64,000 nt of DNA from Parus major. Taxonomy: Eukaryota; Chordata; Aves; Passeriformes; Paridae. Under the pieces are notes generated by a model. It worked only from the letters and a program-made list of their open reading frames with translations. It was not told the DNA's origin and searched no databases. The DNA lies in assembly GCF_001522545.3 (NCBI RefSeq), contig NC_031773.1:37661466-37725465 (forward strand), written 5' to 3'. A program made the translations under genes and the position numbers. Shown one piece after another: positions 40,701 through 55,400 of this stretch (positions are counted from its first letter, which is position 1; each line of letters begins with the position of its first letter).

Positions 40701-43700
40701 TCTTTGAACCACTTCTTTCCAAGATAACTAAGTTTTTTTCCCAGATGTAATTTTCTTTATTAATATGGATTTTCTTTATGTAATATGGATTTCTTTACAT
40801 CTTCTGATTAGCTGTTTGGTCCAAATTTAAGTCAATGGCTTTAAGGTTGACAGCAAATCTTCACTAGAAGAAAGCAGGATCACTTGGTTGCTGCCAATGA
40901 AACTGTACTGGTGTTATTTTCATAAGAAGGTTGATAAAAATCGGTGTTAAAAAGGATTTTTTGTCTTTTTTGTAAGGACTAGGTCGACTCTGCATTAATA
41001 GATAAGAAATGGTGGTGACATATATGTACAAAGCTGACATGGATAGCATCTACAGGCCAAAAACAATGTTCACTGAAAAGCAGTCAGTTTTAGTTTAATG
41101 GAAAGTTTGTACTCTAAGACTTGAGTACAGGCAGCTTTTCACTACTTCTCTTAGCTTAAAGAAGTGCACTTCTCTCTAGATTTGCATGATTTTATTTTTC
41201 AGTACTCAGATCCCACAGCTGGAGAATGAGTTTTCTAGTGGGCTAAGGACTGAGAAACATGGTTCAGAGAGGCTCTTTTAAAACATACTCTCTCAACTGT
41301 GCAATTTCCTTTGAAGCATGTCTGATAATGTCAGTCCCAAGTCATGGGAAAAATAGTCTACAGTTTTTTACATCTTTATGTTAGCAAAATAATTTGGTTC
41401 CTATTCATGATGTACTTATTCATACTGAGCAGGAGTTTATATCACGATGAGTCCTCCAGAAGTTAGCATTCTATACTTCATTAATATTTAGTACGGTCAG
41501 GGTTATAAGCTTAACCTTCAATGGAATTCATTTACGTCACTAAGCTTTCAAAAATTAATAGAGATAATCAATACTGAATATTTATTTTCTTTTCAGTTAT
41601 TTCTATTTTCTGAAGACTTTTTTTTGGTGTGTGCCCACTGCTGTCGGTTCTACTTTGTTCTTCACTTTCCTGCTATTGATGCTCTTAATACCGCCCCACA
41701 GACTTCTAGGCTGCCGCAGTTCTTTTAATCCAAACTCCAGCTACAAGCAGCTGTTCTGTAGGCAGACTTTTTTTTATTAACTTTGTTAGGAACTATGCCA
41801 TATCATATTACCGTCTTCTGTTCGTGGCCCGTGCAGCTGTAGTTGTTGCTTTCCACAAAAGTCTCCACAGAAAGCCATAACCTCTCTTTTCTCAGAAGAT
41901 TTGTGTGTGTGTCCTTTGCTGCCCTTAGGTTATCTTTGCATTGCGAATAAGTTTTTTTTCTACCAAGCATTTTTATTAGTTTAAACCAGTTCTACCAGCC
42001 AATTTCAACTCGATATGAGTCTTAGCAATGTGCTAGCGCTTTTTCTACCAAGAATTTCCTTTCATTTATGTTATTAAATAAAAACTTAATCTCAGAGCAG
42101 TCCACCAGCTTTGGAAGGGCTGTTTAGCATTGTAGCCAGACAGGCATAGGGCCAAAATCTGCCAAACTAACTTCTATTTTAGGTGTTTAGCTTTCTGTTA
42201 ACTTCAGTGAGAGCTCAGAACTGTAAACAGGTTTTAGGAGCTTAAAATCCCATGTGGATCTGATTTCAGTTACTTTTCATTGAAATTTAGGTATCATATG
42301 AACAATGGTAGATGAACCTCAAAATACCTCATTTCTCTTCCACTCCAGAAATTGAGTTCACCAACATTTCATGGTTAGCCTCTCTGCCAGCTCCCTGGCC
42401 GGCTTTCAGAAGCTGGATGGAAGCTATTAAATGGAAAATTAGGTGGAATACATTGCACCAAATGTTTCAGACTTAGAAAAATTCCCTACTCACAGAGATG
42501 AATTATAGCAAACATAATACAATAGGGAAAGACTGTGAGATACATGATGAGACTTAAAGGATCCTATGTATGATTCCAAGGAAATTTAACTTTGGGATTA
42601 GGATGAGAATTCCCACTATCTAATCAGAGCATGGTCCTAAGCAATTAATGTCTTAAAATACCTCAATCACAACCTTTTTAGTACCTTTTCTTTCAATGCA
42701 CCTTTCTGGAAATTTGGTTTAATAATACAATTCCCATTAGGTACATATCAAATTGTCACTGTATGAGAGAATTGATAATAAGTCTTTCTACAGTTCCAAT
42801 GTGACCTGAAATAATAATTGAAAAATATGCAGTTTCTGACTTCCATAAATTTTAGTGTGAACAGTGATCACTTCATCATAGTTAAGTCATGTTTAGAAAA
42901 TTTAGACAAGCTGCATGATTGCTCTAGGAAGCATGGAATGGTTTGTTCAAATCAGTACCATCTGTGGACAGAAAAAGTTGGGGGAATTTTAGTCATTCTT
43001 GAGGAATGGAAATCTGATTCTCCATGCTGGAGTAATTGTAATCTGTAACCCAATAGCATAGCTGTCTTGAAATTGTCTCTGAACACAACCACCAAGTTCA
43101 AGAGATACTGTGCCACTGGGTGTCACTGCTCTTCACTGTGGCCTTAGGACCAAACCTCTTTGATCTGCTCCAGTCTCAGTCACATATTTCCATTTGTTAT
43201 AATGAGTGATTACATTTATTTTTGATTTGTCTGTGCAAGGAAGGAGACAAAATTAGCTTGATTTTAAACTGACTAACGTTTAAGGCTCTGACTACATTTT
43301 AAAGGTCTGTAAGCAATGACAGAGAAAATTTTACTGTCAATTCTGCTGACTGACCCTTGATTTTTAGGTTCAAAATATTTTTTTTATGTGGGTCTTCATA
43401 AACTGGAAAAGTGACAACAAAAAATGGTTATCAAAATTTTTGTGTTAAAGAAGAAATGCTTGTCTGATTGTCTGCTATCAGGATACCTGCAAGTTTATCT
43501 TTAAAAACGTTTGTTTTCATGTAGTGTTACTGGGATAATCACAGATGTTACTTTCAGACTTGTGAAGATAATGTGTATGGGCACCCCCAGTAGTCAGTGG
43601 GAAAAAGGACAGATAGAAAGAGAATCATTTCTCCACCCTCCATTTTTTCCCCACTTTCACTGAGTTTGTCTCTCCAAATATAATGAAATCTCATGGAGAC

Positions 43701-46453
43701 TGGATTTATTAGAATTTTGTTAGTCTGTGGGAGAGTCCACAGATCAGAGCCACCATCATTTTGCCTGATATAATTGCTAGTTCTATGAAAGTTCTATGAA
43801 AAGTGTCTTTTCCTTATTTACTGCGAAATTGCTAACTCTCAAATATTTTTTATTTCATCATCCATGTTGAAAATAAGGGAACAATATACTCCCCCTAAGA
43901 AGGAAAGGCCACTATGGTGTCTACACCATGGACACTGCAATGTGACCAGCTTCTTTAACCTCACTTGTTTTAGGTGCAGAAACTGCACCAGGGCTTAACC
44001 TGCTGCACATTTGAGCAAATGAAAGTATATATTTCCACCTTCTCACTAACACCCAGCAAATAACTAGTTACTATCTGCTTTATGGCAAACCCTAATTTCT
44101 GTGTTGGAATATAGCCCAATAATTAATTCTCTCTTCTGGCCCACATTTTTTCTTTATCATATTTGAGTGTGTAAGGTTTCATATTTTTGAAGTATCTTAA
44201 CAGATATTAACAGCTTACGTTGCAACACAGTAGAAGATTAATGGAGGAAAAATGCAGGAATTTTCTACTAACCATGTGGCATTTCTCTGCCTTTATTTTC
44301 CATAAACTAGTAGTCAAAATAATACATTTCTTGTCATCTACACAAATAGTTAATACAGTTTAAAAATTTTTATGAAAATATTGCAGTGTTTTATTTTTTT
44401 GAAAGTTGATAAAATAAGTATTACATCTCCGAATCTGAGCAAGCAAGAATGGTATTTCATGTTTTGAGGTTTTTTACTACTTTCTGTAATGAAAATAATA
44501 ACAGAGAAAAACAACTTCAATTTTGATAGCACCATGTATAATGATGGAAGTTGTCTTTAGCAAAGATTCTTTTTATATAGTTTGCTGTTGTTCTGTGTCT
44601 GGTTAGGGTGTAGCAGGATGGGAGCCCAAGGGGCTGTTGCGTGCTGTGGTGTTGTGTACTCGTGCACAGGAGCTCAGTGGAAGAACAGTGGAAGGCCCGT
44701 GGTTCTCTGCCTACTCCCTCTCCTGCAGACTCCACCTGCTTTGGGTTCATTTGAAGGAATTTTAATTTCTCAGCCTTTTCATCAACACAGCTTTGTCTGA
44801 TTCAGAATCTACATTTCTTGTTAGACATCCATATTTAATGGAGAAGTTTCAGCTTATTATAATGTGATGATTTTAAAAAACAAATTGTTGCAGACAAAAG
44901 CAAAGATCAGATATTCCCATAAGGCTGAAAGAAAAGAAAAAGGAGTGTTTTCTCTTTCTTCTCCAGTAACGTTGGTCTGGGATCTTTTTCTTCTTTATGT
45001 AAGCCTTGGGACTTCTTCAGTTTCAGTCTGAGGATGTATCGTGTGTTTTTCTTTTACCAGTGATACCTCTTCTCCCAAAGACTCTAAAGCACACTTTAAA
45101 GCTATGTGCACACAATGATTCCTGAGCTGATTTTTCTGCACAGTTTTTGCCATAGAGAGTATTAGTATTATCTTACAGAGTCTTAGAGATAATATTAGCT
45201 TTCTCTATGACTATGTGATAAAGCACAAAACCATATGTTGCAACTAGTCTGTGAAATCTGGGAGTACACTCCTGACTCAATATCGACAGGGTAAATGTGT
45301 GTACATGTATATGTATGTACATACATGCACTGCTTCTCTCTCATGGATGTGAATATAACCTGCATATAAATAAATGGAAACAAAATTTGTGGGAAGTTTG
45401 TTTTTTATTTTTTATTCAGCTCTTTCTCTTCATGTTCTGGTAAAGCACTTCTATAACACTAGACAAACATATTGCATGTCTTGATACTTTTCATTCAGAT
45501 GGTGAAACAGGAGACTTACAAAACTTTCCTCAACATGTTGTTTGAGAATTTAATATACTAGCAAGAGAGAGGAGGACACATGAGTATTTCTAAATGAGAG
45601 GTGAAGAATGCCAGTTAGAACCCACAGTAAAAGATGCTATGGGTCAGCCAAAAATAACTTGTGTAATATTCCCCCCCATTAGTTGAGACATAGCCCCAAA
45701 AGTAGCAATAGAAATGTCATACCTCTCAAAGCTGGTCCTACATGCTATGCCTGAAAGAATTTTTCTTTATTTCAGAAACTATAGTAAATGTATGCCACCT
45801 AAATATGTACAGTGTGATTTATGCCATTGGAAATATTGCTTATTAAACATATGAAGCTGAATCTTGGTATTTAGATATGCTTATTAAAATATTTTTTCAA
45901 CAGTGGATAAAAGTAGTTGAAATCACTTCTCATTCAAATTAAGGTATCTTACAAGTGTTTTAATTTGTAGTTCCTAGCGCTCCCAGGGATATTGTTTTTT
46001 CCAACGTGCAGTCAACAAGTGTGACCTTGCATTGGAGATCACCAAAATCTATCCTTGGCTACTTTCAAAATTACAAGATTACCACACAGCTACAATCCAT
46101 CCACTGCAGTGACTGGGAAGCTATGGAATGTATTGAACATGAGATGCATCAGTATTTATATGAAAATGTCATGTATGACTGGATAGAAGACACGGTGTAT
46201 GGACTGAAAAAATACAGATGGTACAGATTTGCTGTTGCTGCCAGCACAAATGTTGGTTATGGCAGCTCTTCACCTTGGATTTCAACTCAAACCCTTCCTG
46301 GCTGTAAGTAAGGATGTCTGTCATGTCTCATAATGCTATAACAATGTGATGTTCATCTAAATAAGCAGGAAATCTTGGTAGAAGTTTTTCTTCATAGACC
46401 TATAACACTGGTGAAGTCAATAAGGATTTACAACAACTTTATAACAACTGATC

Positions 46454-46488
<35 letters not shown>

Positions 46489-49400
46489 GTGGTAGGTATA
46501 CATACCTAACTACCTAACACTGATTGATATTTCAATGGATTTTGTATATACTCTTTTATATTTACTGCTTACCCAACAACAATTTCAATCCTCAGCTGTA
46601 CTACAGGTGTACACTTGGTAAGTCTGAATTTTTGCTAGTATGACTTGATATGCCATTTTTCAATACGATTTTGCCTGTGGGGTGTGCCAATGAGAAAAAG
46701 TATTTGTTTAATTCTTTGACTAAAAGTCTGTCCATTAACATTGTAAAACTTTTCTGAAATTCTGTTGTGTGTTTTTGGCAATGGAATTTAAGCAATAGTT
46801 TCAGAGGAACTAAGATTTCTTTCCAAAACCATATCCACCAGCAGAGTTTACCAATCAGAGCTACATCACATGTAGAGGATTGCCATGACACATATTAGAA
46901 CTCTCATTCCTCAGCTGAGGATTTAAGTTTCCAAGAGAAGAGGTAGTTGTCATGAATAAGTCACCACTAAATATTTGAGAGAAAGGGACATGAAACATAA
47001 ATTATTTAGGCAGTTGTCATGGGGATATATGACTTTCCCTACCAGTTTGCAGCCATCCTAGTATAGAGAATATTTGGTCTATAGCCTCTGTAGAATGACT
47101 GAGAATCACCATGAGTTGCCTGGCTTAATCACAGCTCTTTCAGTCATTTCCCCTTACAAAGTAATAATAATGGAGCTACCAAGTACTTAAATAGCTGTGT
47201 ATCAAGGACTGCTCAATGGTCCAGATATTTACCTTGTCCCACTCATATTTTTATAACCATCTGATGATAAAGGAGGCTTTGGATACTGTGATAGTTAACA
47301 TCATAAACACCTGATTTTATATAAAGTTCAGAACTAGTCCTTTGGACTGAGTAGTGCTGGAATCAGCTGCAGAGTCATTCTCACATGCACTTTCTTTCTT
47401 TGTCCAGTGACCCTTATGGGGAATCTCTGCCTGTAGATCAATGCAACATTTTAAATTAAGGAGAAGGAAAGAAAAAACAATAAACCCAGATGGAGCAGAA
47501 AATAGATAACAGAAGTTCTGCAACTCTTGAGCCAGCAGCTCTGGGGAGATTTCTTACCATTAAATTGATAGAATTCAGCTGCTGATGTATGCAAATACTT
47601 TCCACAAAATTGTTGCTGAATTTAAAATAGTTAGGGATGTAAAAAGTATGGAGAAGTAGTAAATGGAAACACATATAATTGCGTAATGTTAGAATGCTTT
47701 TTATGGTTTCCTCTTTGGACAGTGATGATTTGGTTTAAGAGAGAGCTAGTTTCCTATCCAATCCCACTGAGAAAGTGGTAGTTAAAAGTATAAACATCTC
47801 AATAGGCTGCACAAGCCCTTTCCACACCAACTCAGTGTAATTCTCAGCAGTAGGTCCTCTGTGTGTTCTAGTAGATAGTTTAAAAGTGGTGGGGTCAAAG
47901 ATAGAAAAGTTCCACCAGTTCTTCCAGCCCAAGTGCCTGGGGCTGCTGACCTGTGTCTGTGGTGATGGAAGTAGGCAGCAATGAATTTCCTGTGAGTTAA
48001 ACTGGTGACGCACCAGGAGATAAGTTCCTCTAAAACACACCACTGTAGAGTTGAGGAAGCATGGGCATTATTCCAAATGTCATGTCTTTTTCCTGGGGTG
48101 AAGGCAATCAGCTGAGGAGGAAAAAAAAGAGGAAGGTGACATGACACATCTGGGTAGCCAGCTGGCAGCTCCATCGTGCTTCAGCAGTGCTGGGAGCTTC
48201 CATGAGCAGTGGCTGATCTTTAGCAAGGGCAGGTTTCTAGGCACCTCATATTTTCAAAGCCTAGTTTTTAGAAATACTGTTAAAAAACCCCCTCAGTTCT
48301 GCTCTTTCCTTTGCAAAGGCTACAATTTGTATGAGGAAAGAGAAATTCAGAATGCACCAAACAGGTTCAGCACTCTGGGCAGCCTTGCAAAGTGTATGCA
48401 GAAAACAGGTGTTGATCTCCCTTTCCTTTCCCTCATGGATAGGGCCAAGCATCCTCTGGATTAGCCTGCTGATACACAGCCAATACACATGGCCTGTTAG
48501 GGCTTAAGAGTGCTTAGCTGCTATGTAAAATACCCTGAGTACTTAGCCCATAAAATCAAGGGGAGTTGTGTTTGCACATTTGAGGGCAGAAATTAGGCAC
48601 CATTTCACTTGATTTTCAAGAAGTGTCTCTGTAAGACATTGCTTCTACCAAAGGTAAAGTTACCTTTGTTGTGAAATAGTAGCTAAAGGATTTTTTCTTC
48701 ATAATTCATTAGGTTCTCAGAAATTTGTATTTCTCTCAAGCCTAAAGAAAATATTAAAGTATTATGTTCAGGAGGTTATTTATTATCAGGAGGAGGATTT
48801 AAGGTGAAAACTGTTAGACTCATTTCCCAGAATACAAAGAGAAGAAACTTCATGAGCCACAAAAATTACATAAAAGAAATCCTAAATACTTTTGACAAGT
48901 TCTGAGGATTTGATTGTTGTGCTAAAGCAGAAATACCTAATTATTCTGACTATCCCGTGAATAAGGCGAGGATCTTATCTATTTATTTCAGTTCATTACA
49001 AAGACAAATGTAAGGCTATTATTTTCAAGATTCTTTAACTCATTTGCAAATTTCAAACAAACAAAAAAAAAAAGGCAGTGTTCTGTACTGAGAGTGGCTA
49101 TAGTTAACTCTGTGAAAATATTGTGGATTTTTAGTACAGCCCAGTTGTCACAGATAAACTATTTAGCTTTCTATCTTGCACTCATCACATTACTTTATTC
49201 CTCACAGGAATTGCCTTACTCTCGCATAAAGTAGTGTGATGGCACCTTTGTTGTTGTGGCACCACTTTGTTCCCTCACACCTGCACTTAACCCAAGTTTC
49301 AATATTACATTTATGAGGAGAATAAGATTGGCTGAACTTAGGTTTTCTAAGAGAAAAATAATCGTGGAGGGCCAGTGTTAGATGGAAGATGAATGACAGT

Positions 49401-52400
49401 GAGATCACTGACCTCATTTTGGATCTCACACAGTTACACAATGCAGTGCTTTTTTGGTAAACTGCCAAGTCCCCTAATGACAGGATATACTGAGGTACAA
49501 AGGAAAATCCCAGATATTTGAGTGTCCCATGAAGGCTGGGACATAGAAGTGTGGGGCGGAGGGTTATGCTTCCCTTTTCAGCACCTTCATTCCCAATCCC
49601 TGCTGATACCCAGTTGCTTGGTACTATTAAAGAAATATTTCTGTGTGATGAAAAGTAATGAGATTTCATGTCTTGTTATGTGTTCTTTCTTCTGGAAAGC
49701 TTTGCCCAGGATAACTTGTTTTTCTATGTTTGTTATATTTCCTCAAAAATAAATGTTTCAAAATAATTGTGGACTAATATACCTGTTTAAAATTCTTTAA
49801 AAATAACCTAGACGATTAAAAATTTAATAACTGAAGCACACATTTAATTTTTGCTGGGAAAGGGAAAAAAAGAGCTAATCCTAACCAAACTGGCAAGCAT
49901 GAATTTCTGTTAGAAAACTGGAGTATTCAGTCTTATTTTTTGAGGATTATGCTAAATGATGGGCTATCCAGACCTATCTTCAAACTAACACACTTAACTG
50001 CTGCCTTAGCATCAGGACACAGATGGATGGGAAAGATGACCCTGACCTCCATAAGACCCACATTCCTGTGCAAGGATAGAAGCATGATAATCAGGAAATG
50101 ATGGTTATTAGTTACAGAAAATGCATTATTGTGAAAACCAGGAGAAAAGTGCTTATGAGAGGAAGTGATTGGATTATGGGGGAATGAGAGAATAAGACTA
50201 GGTCATTTCTCCAGAGTAAATTGCTGTGATTTATAAGAGAAAGGGGGTAGTGATATCATGGGTTCATATTGACCAGATTCATTTCACAAACAAACCTAAA
50301 TCAGAATGCAGTGGTTATCCATTGAATCAAACACAGTTTTAAAAAAGATGTTTTTTGTAAGTCATAAGACATGTCAGATACCTTTAATTTTGTGGTTTTC
50401 TCCCCAATTATACCTGTTATTTCAGAAACTATTCCTACATTTTGTTATGATCTGGTTAATGTCTGATATTTTACTTTTCATAATGAAAATAAACCACGTA
50501 TTAATGCTTAGATGCACTTTAGATAAGTAACTTAAATATAGCATACTCAATCAGAATTTTCTTGCAAATATCTACAAATAGATCAAGTATAAACTGCATA
50601 TGGAAATTAACCATATAAGCAACTGCAGACTGGATGATTTGTAGATTAGATTATGCTTTAAAATTATTTTATACCTTCTAATGCATAACTTCAGAGTCGA
50701 TTAGTTCTGTAAACAAATTGTCTTTGGAAACTTGGTTGGTTTGAAAACTAAGGCTCAAGAAGCCATATATAAGAATATATAGTTTTATACTGTTTTCCAG
50801 AAAATTTCATTTTGCAATAAAGCCAATAAATATCATTGCCATAGTTACTGGAATAATTGTTTACACTGAAAGACACTGCTTGGTAACAAGCCTGATGTGC
50901 ATTACTTGAAAAATAAAATTTGTGTTTATTCTAATTTGCAGGGAACTTGCTTACCCTTGTATTTTGTTTTTCTGTTGTAGCTCCCCACTTGACAGCCAGC
51001 CTTCCCTGAGCACTCTTCTCCTTTACCACCCCTCATGTGCACTCACAGTTCATTCAGTTATGCTCTTCATTCAGTTGTTCCATGCTATTCAATATTTTTG
51101 GGGACTGCTTCCAATGGTTGAATTTGATCCTGCCTATAAAGTCTTGTATAGTCCTGCTAATCCCAGCACAGGAATCTAATTCCTGTATCCAACACCCTAA
51201 ACTCATCATAGCACCTTTCCTAATCCCAAATATTTCTGTTTTATTCTGCAACGATGGTGCCAAATTTTCACCTCCATAGTGCAAAATTTTATTATTTTCC
51301 TCATTAATCTTCCTCATAACTGCAACAGCTACATACTTCTTTCCATGTTCTTTTCCTTTTCCTGCCTTGTGTTCTTCCTGAAGAGCTAAGTAGCCTTCTA
51401 TACCCTCCAATTTTTCCTCATTTAGCCCTCTTGTCTAATGATTGATAGTGGCAAACTACATATTCATATGTTAATCATGTTTGAGAAAAGAGACTGCATC
51501 TTCTAATTAGCATAGGTATCATCGCTTCAGTAATTTTTTATAATATGCTGTTAACTCATATGTGTATTTTTGTGGTAGACTGAAAAGAAGGCACCATGAA
51601 GTAAAGTTCTAGAAATATGTACAAATATGTTGTTGTTTTTTAACAGGCTGCTCAGTGACACTACAGCTGTCTTCTTTTTGTAGTAGATCCGAAAACAAGG
51701 CACCCTGGAGCCAAGTTCTGTAATTATCTACAAATCTCTTGTCATTCTATTCCAAATTTTATTTTCCTGAAGTTTAAATGGCTATTATGAAAAAATAATA
51801 CCATTTACTGAGAACTGCTGAGATGTTACTATAATCTCATTCATTTCTCATTCATTACTAAGAAATAACTAGGTTAATTCACATATCACCTCAACAAATT
51901 ATATGTTCCAACAAATGGAAATTTTAGGGAAATCTAATTTCTCAATGTGAACATTCTTGCCGTCTTTCAGTTCTTACCACTTCTTTTGTTTGGGTTTTCT
52001 GTAGTTTCTCAACATGTTAAGAATAAATTGAAAGGAAATGTAGAAAATTATTTCTGCTTGTACCTTCTGATACTGCTGGAAATTTTTTCTAGCATGCAAA
52101 ATATGATGTTTTTTCACAATTTTTTTGTTTTTTAAATGATTAATTTGACATACACAAATGTATTATGCTTGTCTATTTGTATAGATATTTGTATATATTT
52201 TGCTTGTGTTGTGTGAAATACTTTAAAAGAACTTGTAATTAAATAAACCTATAATCTCAATATAAGATGAAGTCATAGTCCATACTCTAGAAAAATTGTA
52301 GTGGTTACACTGGAAGATGTATTTCTAAAGTTATTTAAGCTGTGTTTAATCTTAACTGTGTGACAAAGTTTTATTTTCAAATCTCTACTGGCCATAGAAA

Positions 52401-55400
52401 TTATACTGGGTTATTTTTTGTGCACTTCCTTGGCCATGCTTCACATGCATATTTTTTCCTACAGCTCCAGATGGTCCTCCAGAAAATGTGACTGTTTTAG
52501 CTACATCTCCTCACAGCGTTAATGTCAGCTGGAGTGAACCTGCCATCATTACGGGACCGACGAGCTACCTCATAGATGTTACCTCAGTAAGGCAGCTCTG
52601 CTTTACTCTTATTGGTTATACAGATGCTTGGAGATATCAATAGCACAGCAGATGTTCTGATAGAAATTGCAGGACAGACATAACTGGACTGAAAACCAGT
52701 AAATTATATAATATATAACAATATATAACAAATATAATTGTGTCTATTTCAACATAAATTCCATGTAAGAATTAATTGTAAATTTATAAATTTATTAATG
52801 GGAGATAAGTTAATTGCTTCATATTAAAAGACATGTGCTAATAAGAGGACTTGGAGGAAAAAAATGTGTATGTATAAAGGTGTATGGGAAAACAGTAGTT
52901 GAGCTTCGTGGAAGTCGACCTCTTTTTAACCACAATGACTTTTTCGTCCTCAGAAGAATGAAAGGTTCATCACAGTGATTTTACAAACCAAAGTAGAGAG
53001 CCTAGCAAAAAGAAATGACTTGTACAAAGTTACACGGCACCAGAGGGCAGCTTTAAAGTCTTTAAAGTCAAACTAGATTTCCCTCTTTGCACTTGGTGCT
53101 CTGTCCATCAGATTAGCTGTATTTTGGTAGCACAGTAATAACACTTCTCTCTCCTTGATCTTTATAACCAAAAAAAGCTGACATAAGACAAAAACTCCAG
53201 TGGCTTTTCTCTTTTCATCCTCTACTGCACTTACAAAACTCCTTAAAATCGCCATTAATAAACCCCATTTCCTGCCCTGCAGCAAGATAGGCATCTTTCT
53301 AAAGTCAAGCACATGAGAAGTAGGATATAGGTTCCATGTTCTGCCAGAAATTATACAGACAGGGCTATAATAAGAAATTATAGGAAGCAGTTTATGAGAC
53401 ATTGCCTAGGAAAAGTTGCTGTTTTCAGTTTCAAAAATTTTGCATCAATCTGTTAGATAGTAGGAAAAAAAAAATTTAAATCTTCAAAATATTTAAGGCC
53501 TTTAAACAGAAAGTTTTCTGAGAATAGAGTATGACAATGTGTGCATATTTAATTTCTGAATCTGTCATAAGAATTACAGATCTGCTAACATATTAATGGT
53601 GAGATATTTCTGCAATCAAAATATCTAAGGAGATCACTAAAAAATACCAAATATTTTTAAGCTACTCAGAAAAGTTACAAGGGAGACTAATGTGTAGTGT
53701 TGTAATTTTCTCTTATTCTAAGTTCATTGTACAGCATGTAGAGTGAAATTTGCTAAGCTCTGAACATGCTTACTGCAGCAATAGGATGGCAGGATGAAGG
53801 ATGTATGACAAGGGGAAGACTGTATGACTGTATGACAAGGGTGATTGCTTGGTCCAATGGGTATGTCACCTAAAACTACTCATCAAGTTTTATTTCCTCT
53901 CTAATAAAATTAGAGAAGACTTCTTCCTTGTGAAATTGCTATACTTTTTGACTAAACAGCATTTTAGTGCGTCAGCAGGAAAAGTTTCATGGTTTTTATA
54001 AAACTTAAAAATTCAGTTTTCAAAGCTTGATTTTTTTTGGGTTTAATATTGTATCAACTTGTACTGAAACAATTTCCTCTCTGTCTGATAATTCCAAAAT
54101 TATGAATTATATAATCTCAATTTACACTCTGAAAATATTATCAATACTTTATCAATAGGAGTTATAATAAAATTCCTGAAGGAAGTCGATCTATGGAATG
54201 TTCCAGGTGAACTTGCCAGCATTTGAAAGAAGCTCAAAAAACTTTAAATCTTCAGTTTGGAGGACCAGTTTTGTTTTTACAAAGTGAGGTTTTGGGGTAT
54301 ATATCAGGTAGCCAGTTAATGTTTATGGATTCCTTGTAATTAGATGTTGTCTGTCTAATGATCAGTAACTACAGGTGCCAGTTCTGTAGAACTTTAGTAC
54401 ACAAACCTATTCCTTCTTAAAGACCAATAAAGCTGTCACAATCTTTTTCAGTGAAATTTTTAGTATATATTTTATTGTCCCAGTGGGAAATTTTTTATGA
54501 AGACTCCAAATTCCACAAACTTCCAGTATGTATAACTTTACTCACTTTTATTCTCAACTGACTATCTTTAAATGTATTTAAATATCTATAAAAATAGCAT
54601 CATAGAACAGAATAATTCAGATTTTCCTCTGTTATATACTAAAAGTTAATCATTAGTATTCATAACTGAATGTCTTGGGATTCTGCTTAAATTACAAGGA
54701 TGTGCCTTGCATTTTTAAGGATCAGAAAAGCTAAAAACTACTCCACTGTTTTTCCTCCAAGTCATGCTTTACTGTCTACTATAATTAGAAGTACTTCCGA
54801 ATAAAATATTCCTGGAAATGGCTAAGGAAAATGGAACTTAGCCATTAAACTTCATGAAGAATAGAAATACATTCAATGATGTAGTGCTGTGTTTTTACTT
54901 TAGGTGTTGAATAAATATTTATATGCCAGATTTTTGATAGTCAGAAAGAAGAAAATATTTCAGCTCTTGATGGCCATCCCAGGAAATGAATGCCTGTTTA
55001 ATTCATCAGAAAGTTTAGTTCAGGTTAATTCTCAGTGGGGATACATGCCTATCTGTCAAATAAATGGTATGCTTGAGCTATTCTAATGTTTTATCAGCTG
55101 CATTTAATACAGATTTTGTTCAGTGGGAAAACTACTGTACAGCTACCTAATTCTCTTTCCAAATTACACAGAAGAAACAATAATAAAAACATGATTAACT
55201 GAAGCAGTGGGAATATACATAAATAAAATTTTGTAAATGATACTTGATGAAACACTGGAAAAGCACCCATTTTTCCCTTTTTCTTCTTTTTGAAGCTACC
55301 GTTAGAAGTTATAAATTTGATATAAAATCCAACACTGAAGATTTTTCTGCAGGGATACAGATTACTTGAGATGTAAGGATAAGAGTTATCCACAATGTAA

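Larger units (their letters stand above)
46304..52464 (+). other. PTPRQ: Intron 22 (6.2 kb)
   Basis: AT-rich intron with a (TA)15 run (46457-46486), an A-run near 49061-49073 and a diverged tandem duplication (51571-51746). Minus-strand open frames at 47735-48174 and 49202-49669 are without domain features. No gene seen. Confidence 0.72.

Noticed and set aside
43912..43931. Small hairpin ATGGTGT-CT-ACACCAT
   Set aside because: A 7-bp stem with a 2-nt loop is too small for a microRNA precursor or other RNA gene and expected by chance.
36465..45970. A missing FN3 exon inside intron 21
   Set aside because: FN3 l and m join directly in phase and in the expected PTPRQ order, and no FN3 motif is found in the intron on either strand.
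47735..48174. Two overlapping minus-strand open frames (102 and 130 codons)
   Set aside because: Overlapping frames on the same strand without domain content; treated as chance.
49202..49669. 155-codon minus-strand open frame in intron 22
   Set aside because: No recognisable domain, no splice logic and no promoter or poly(A) pattern; the length is plausible by chance in 64 kb.
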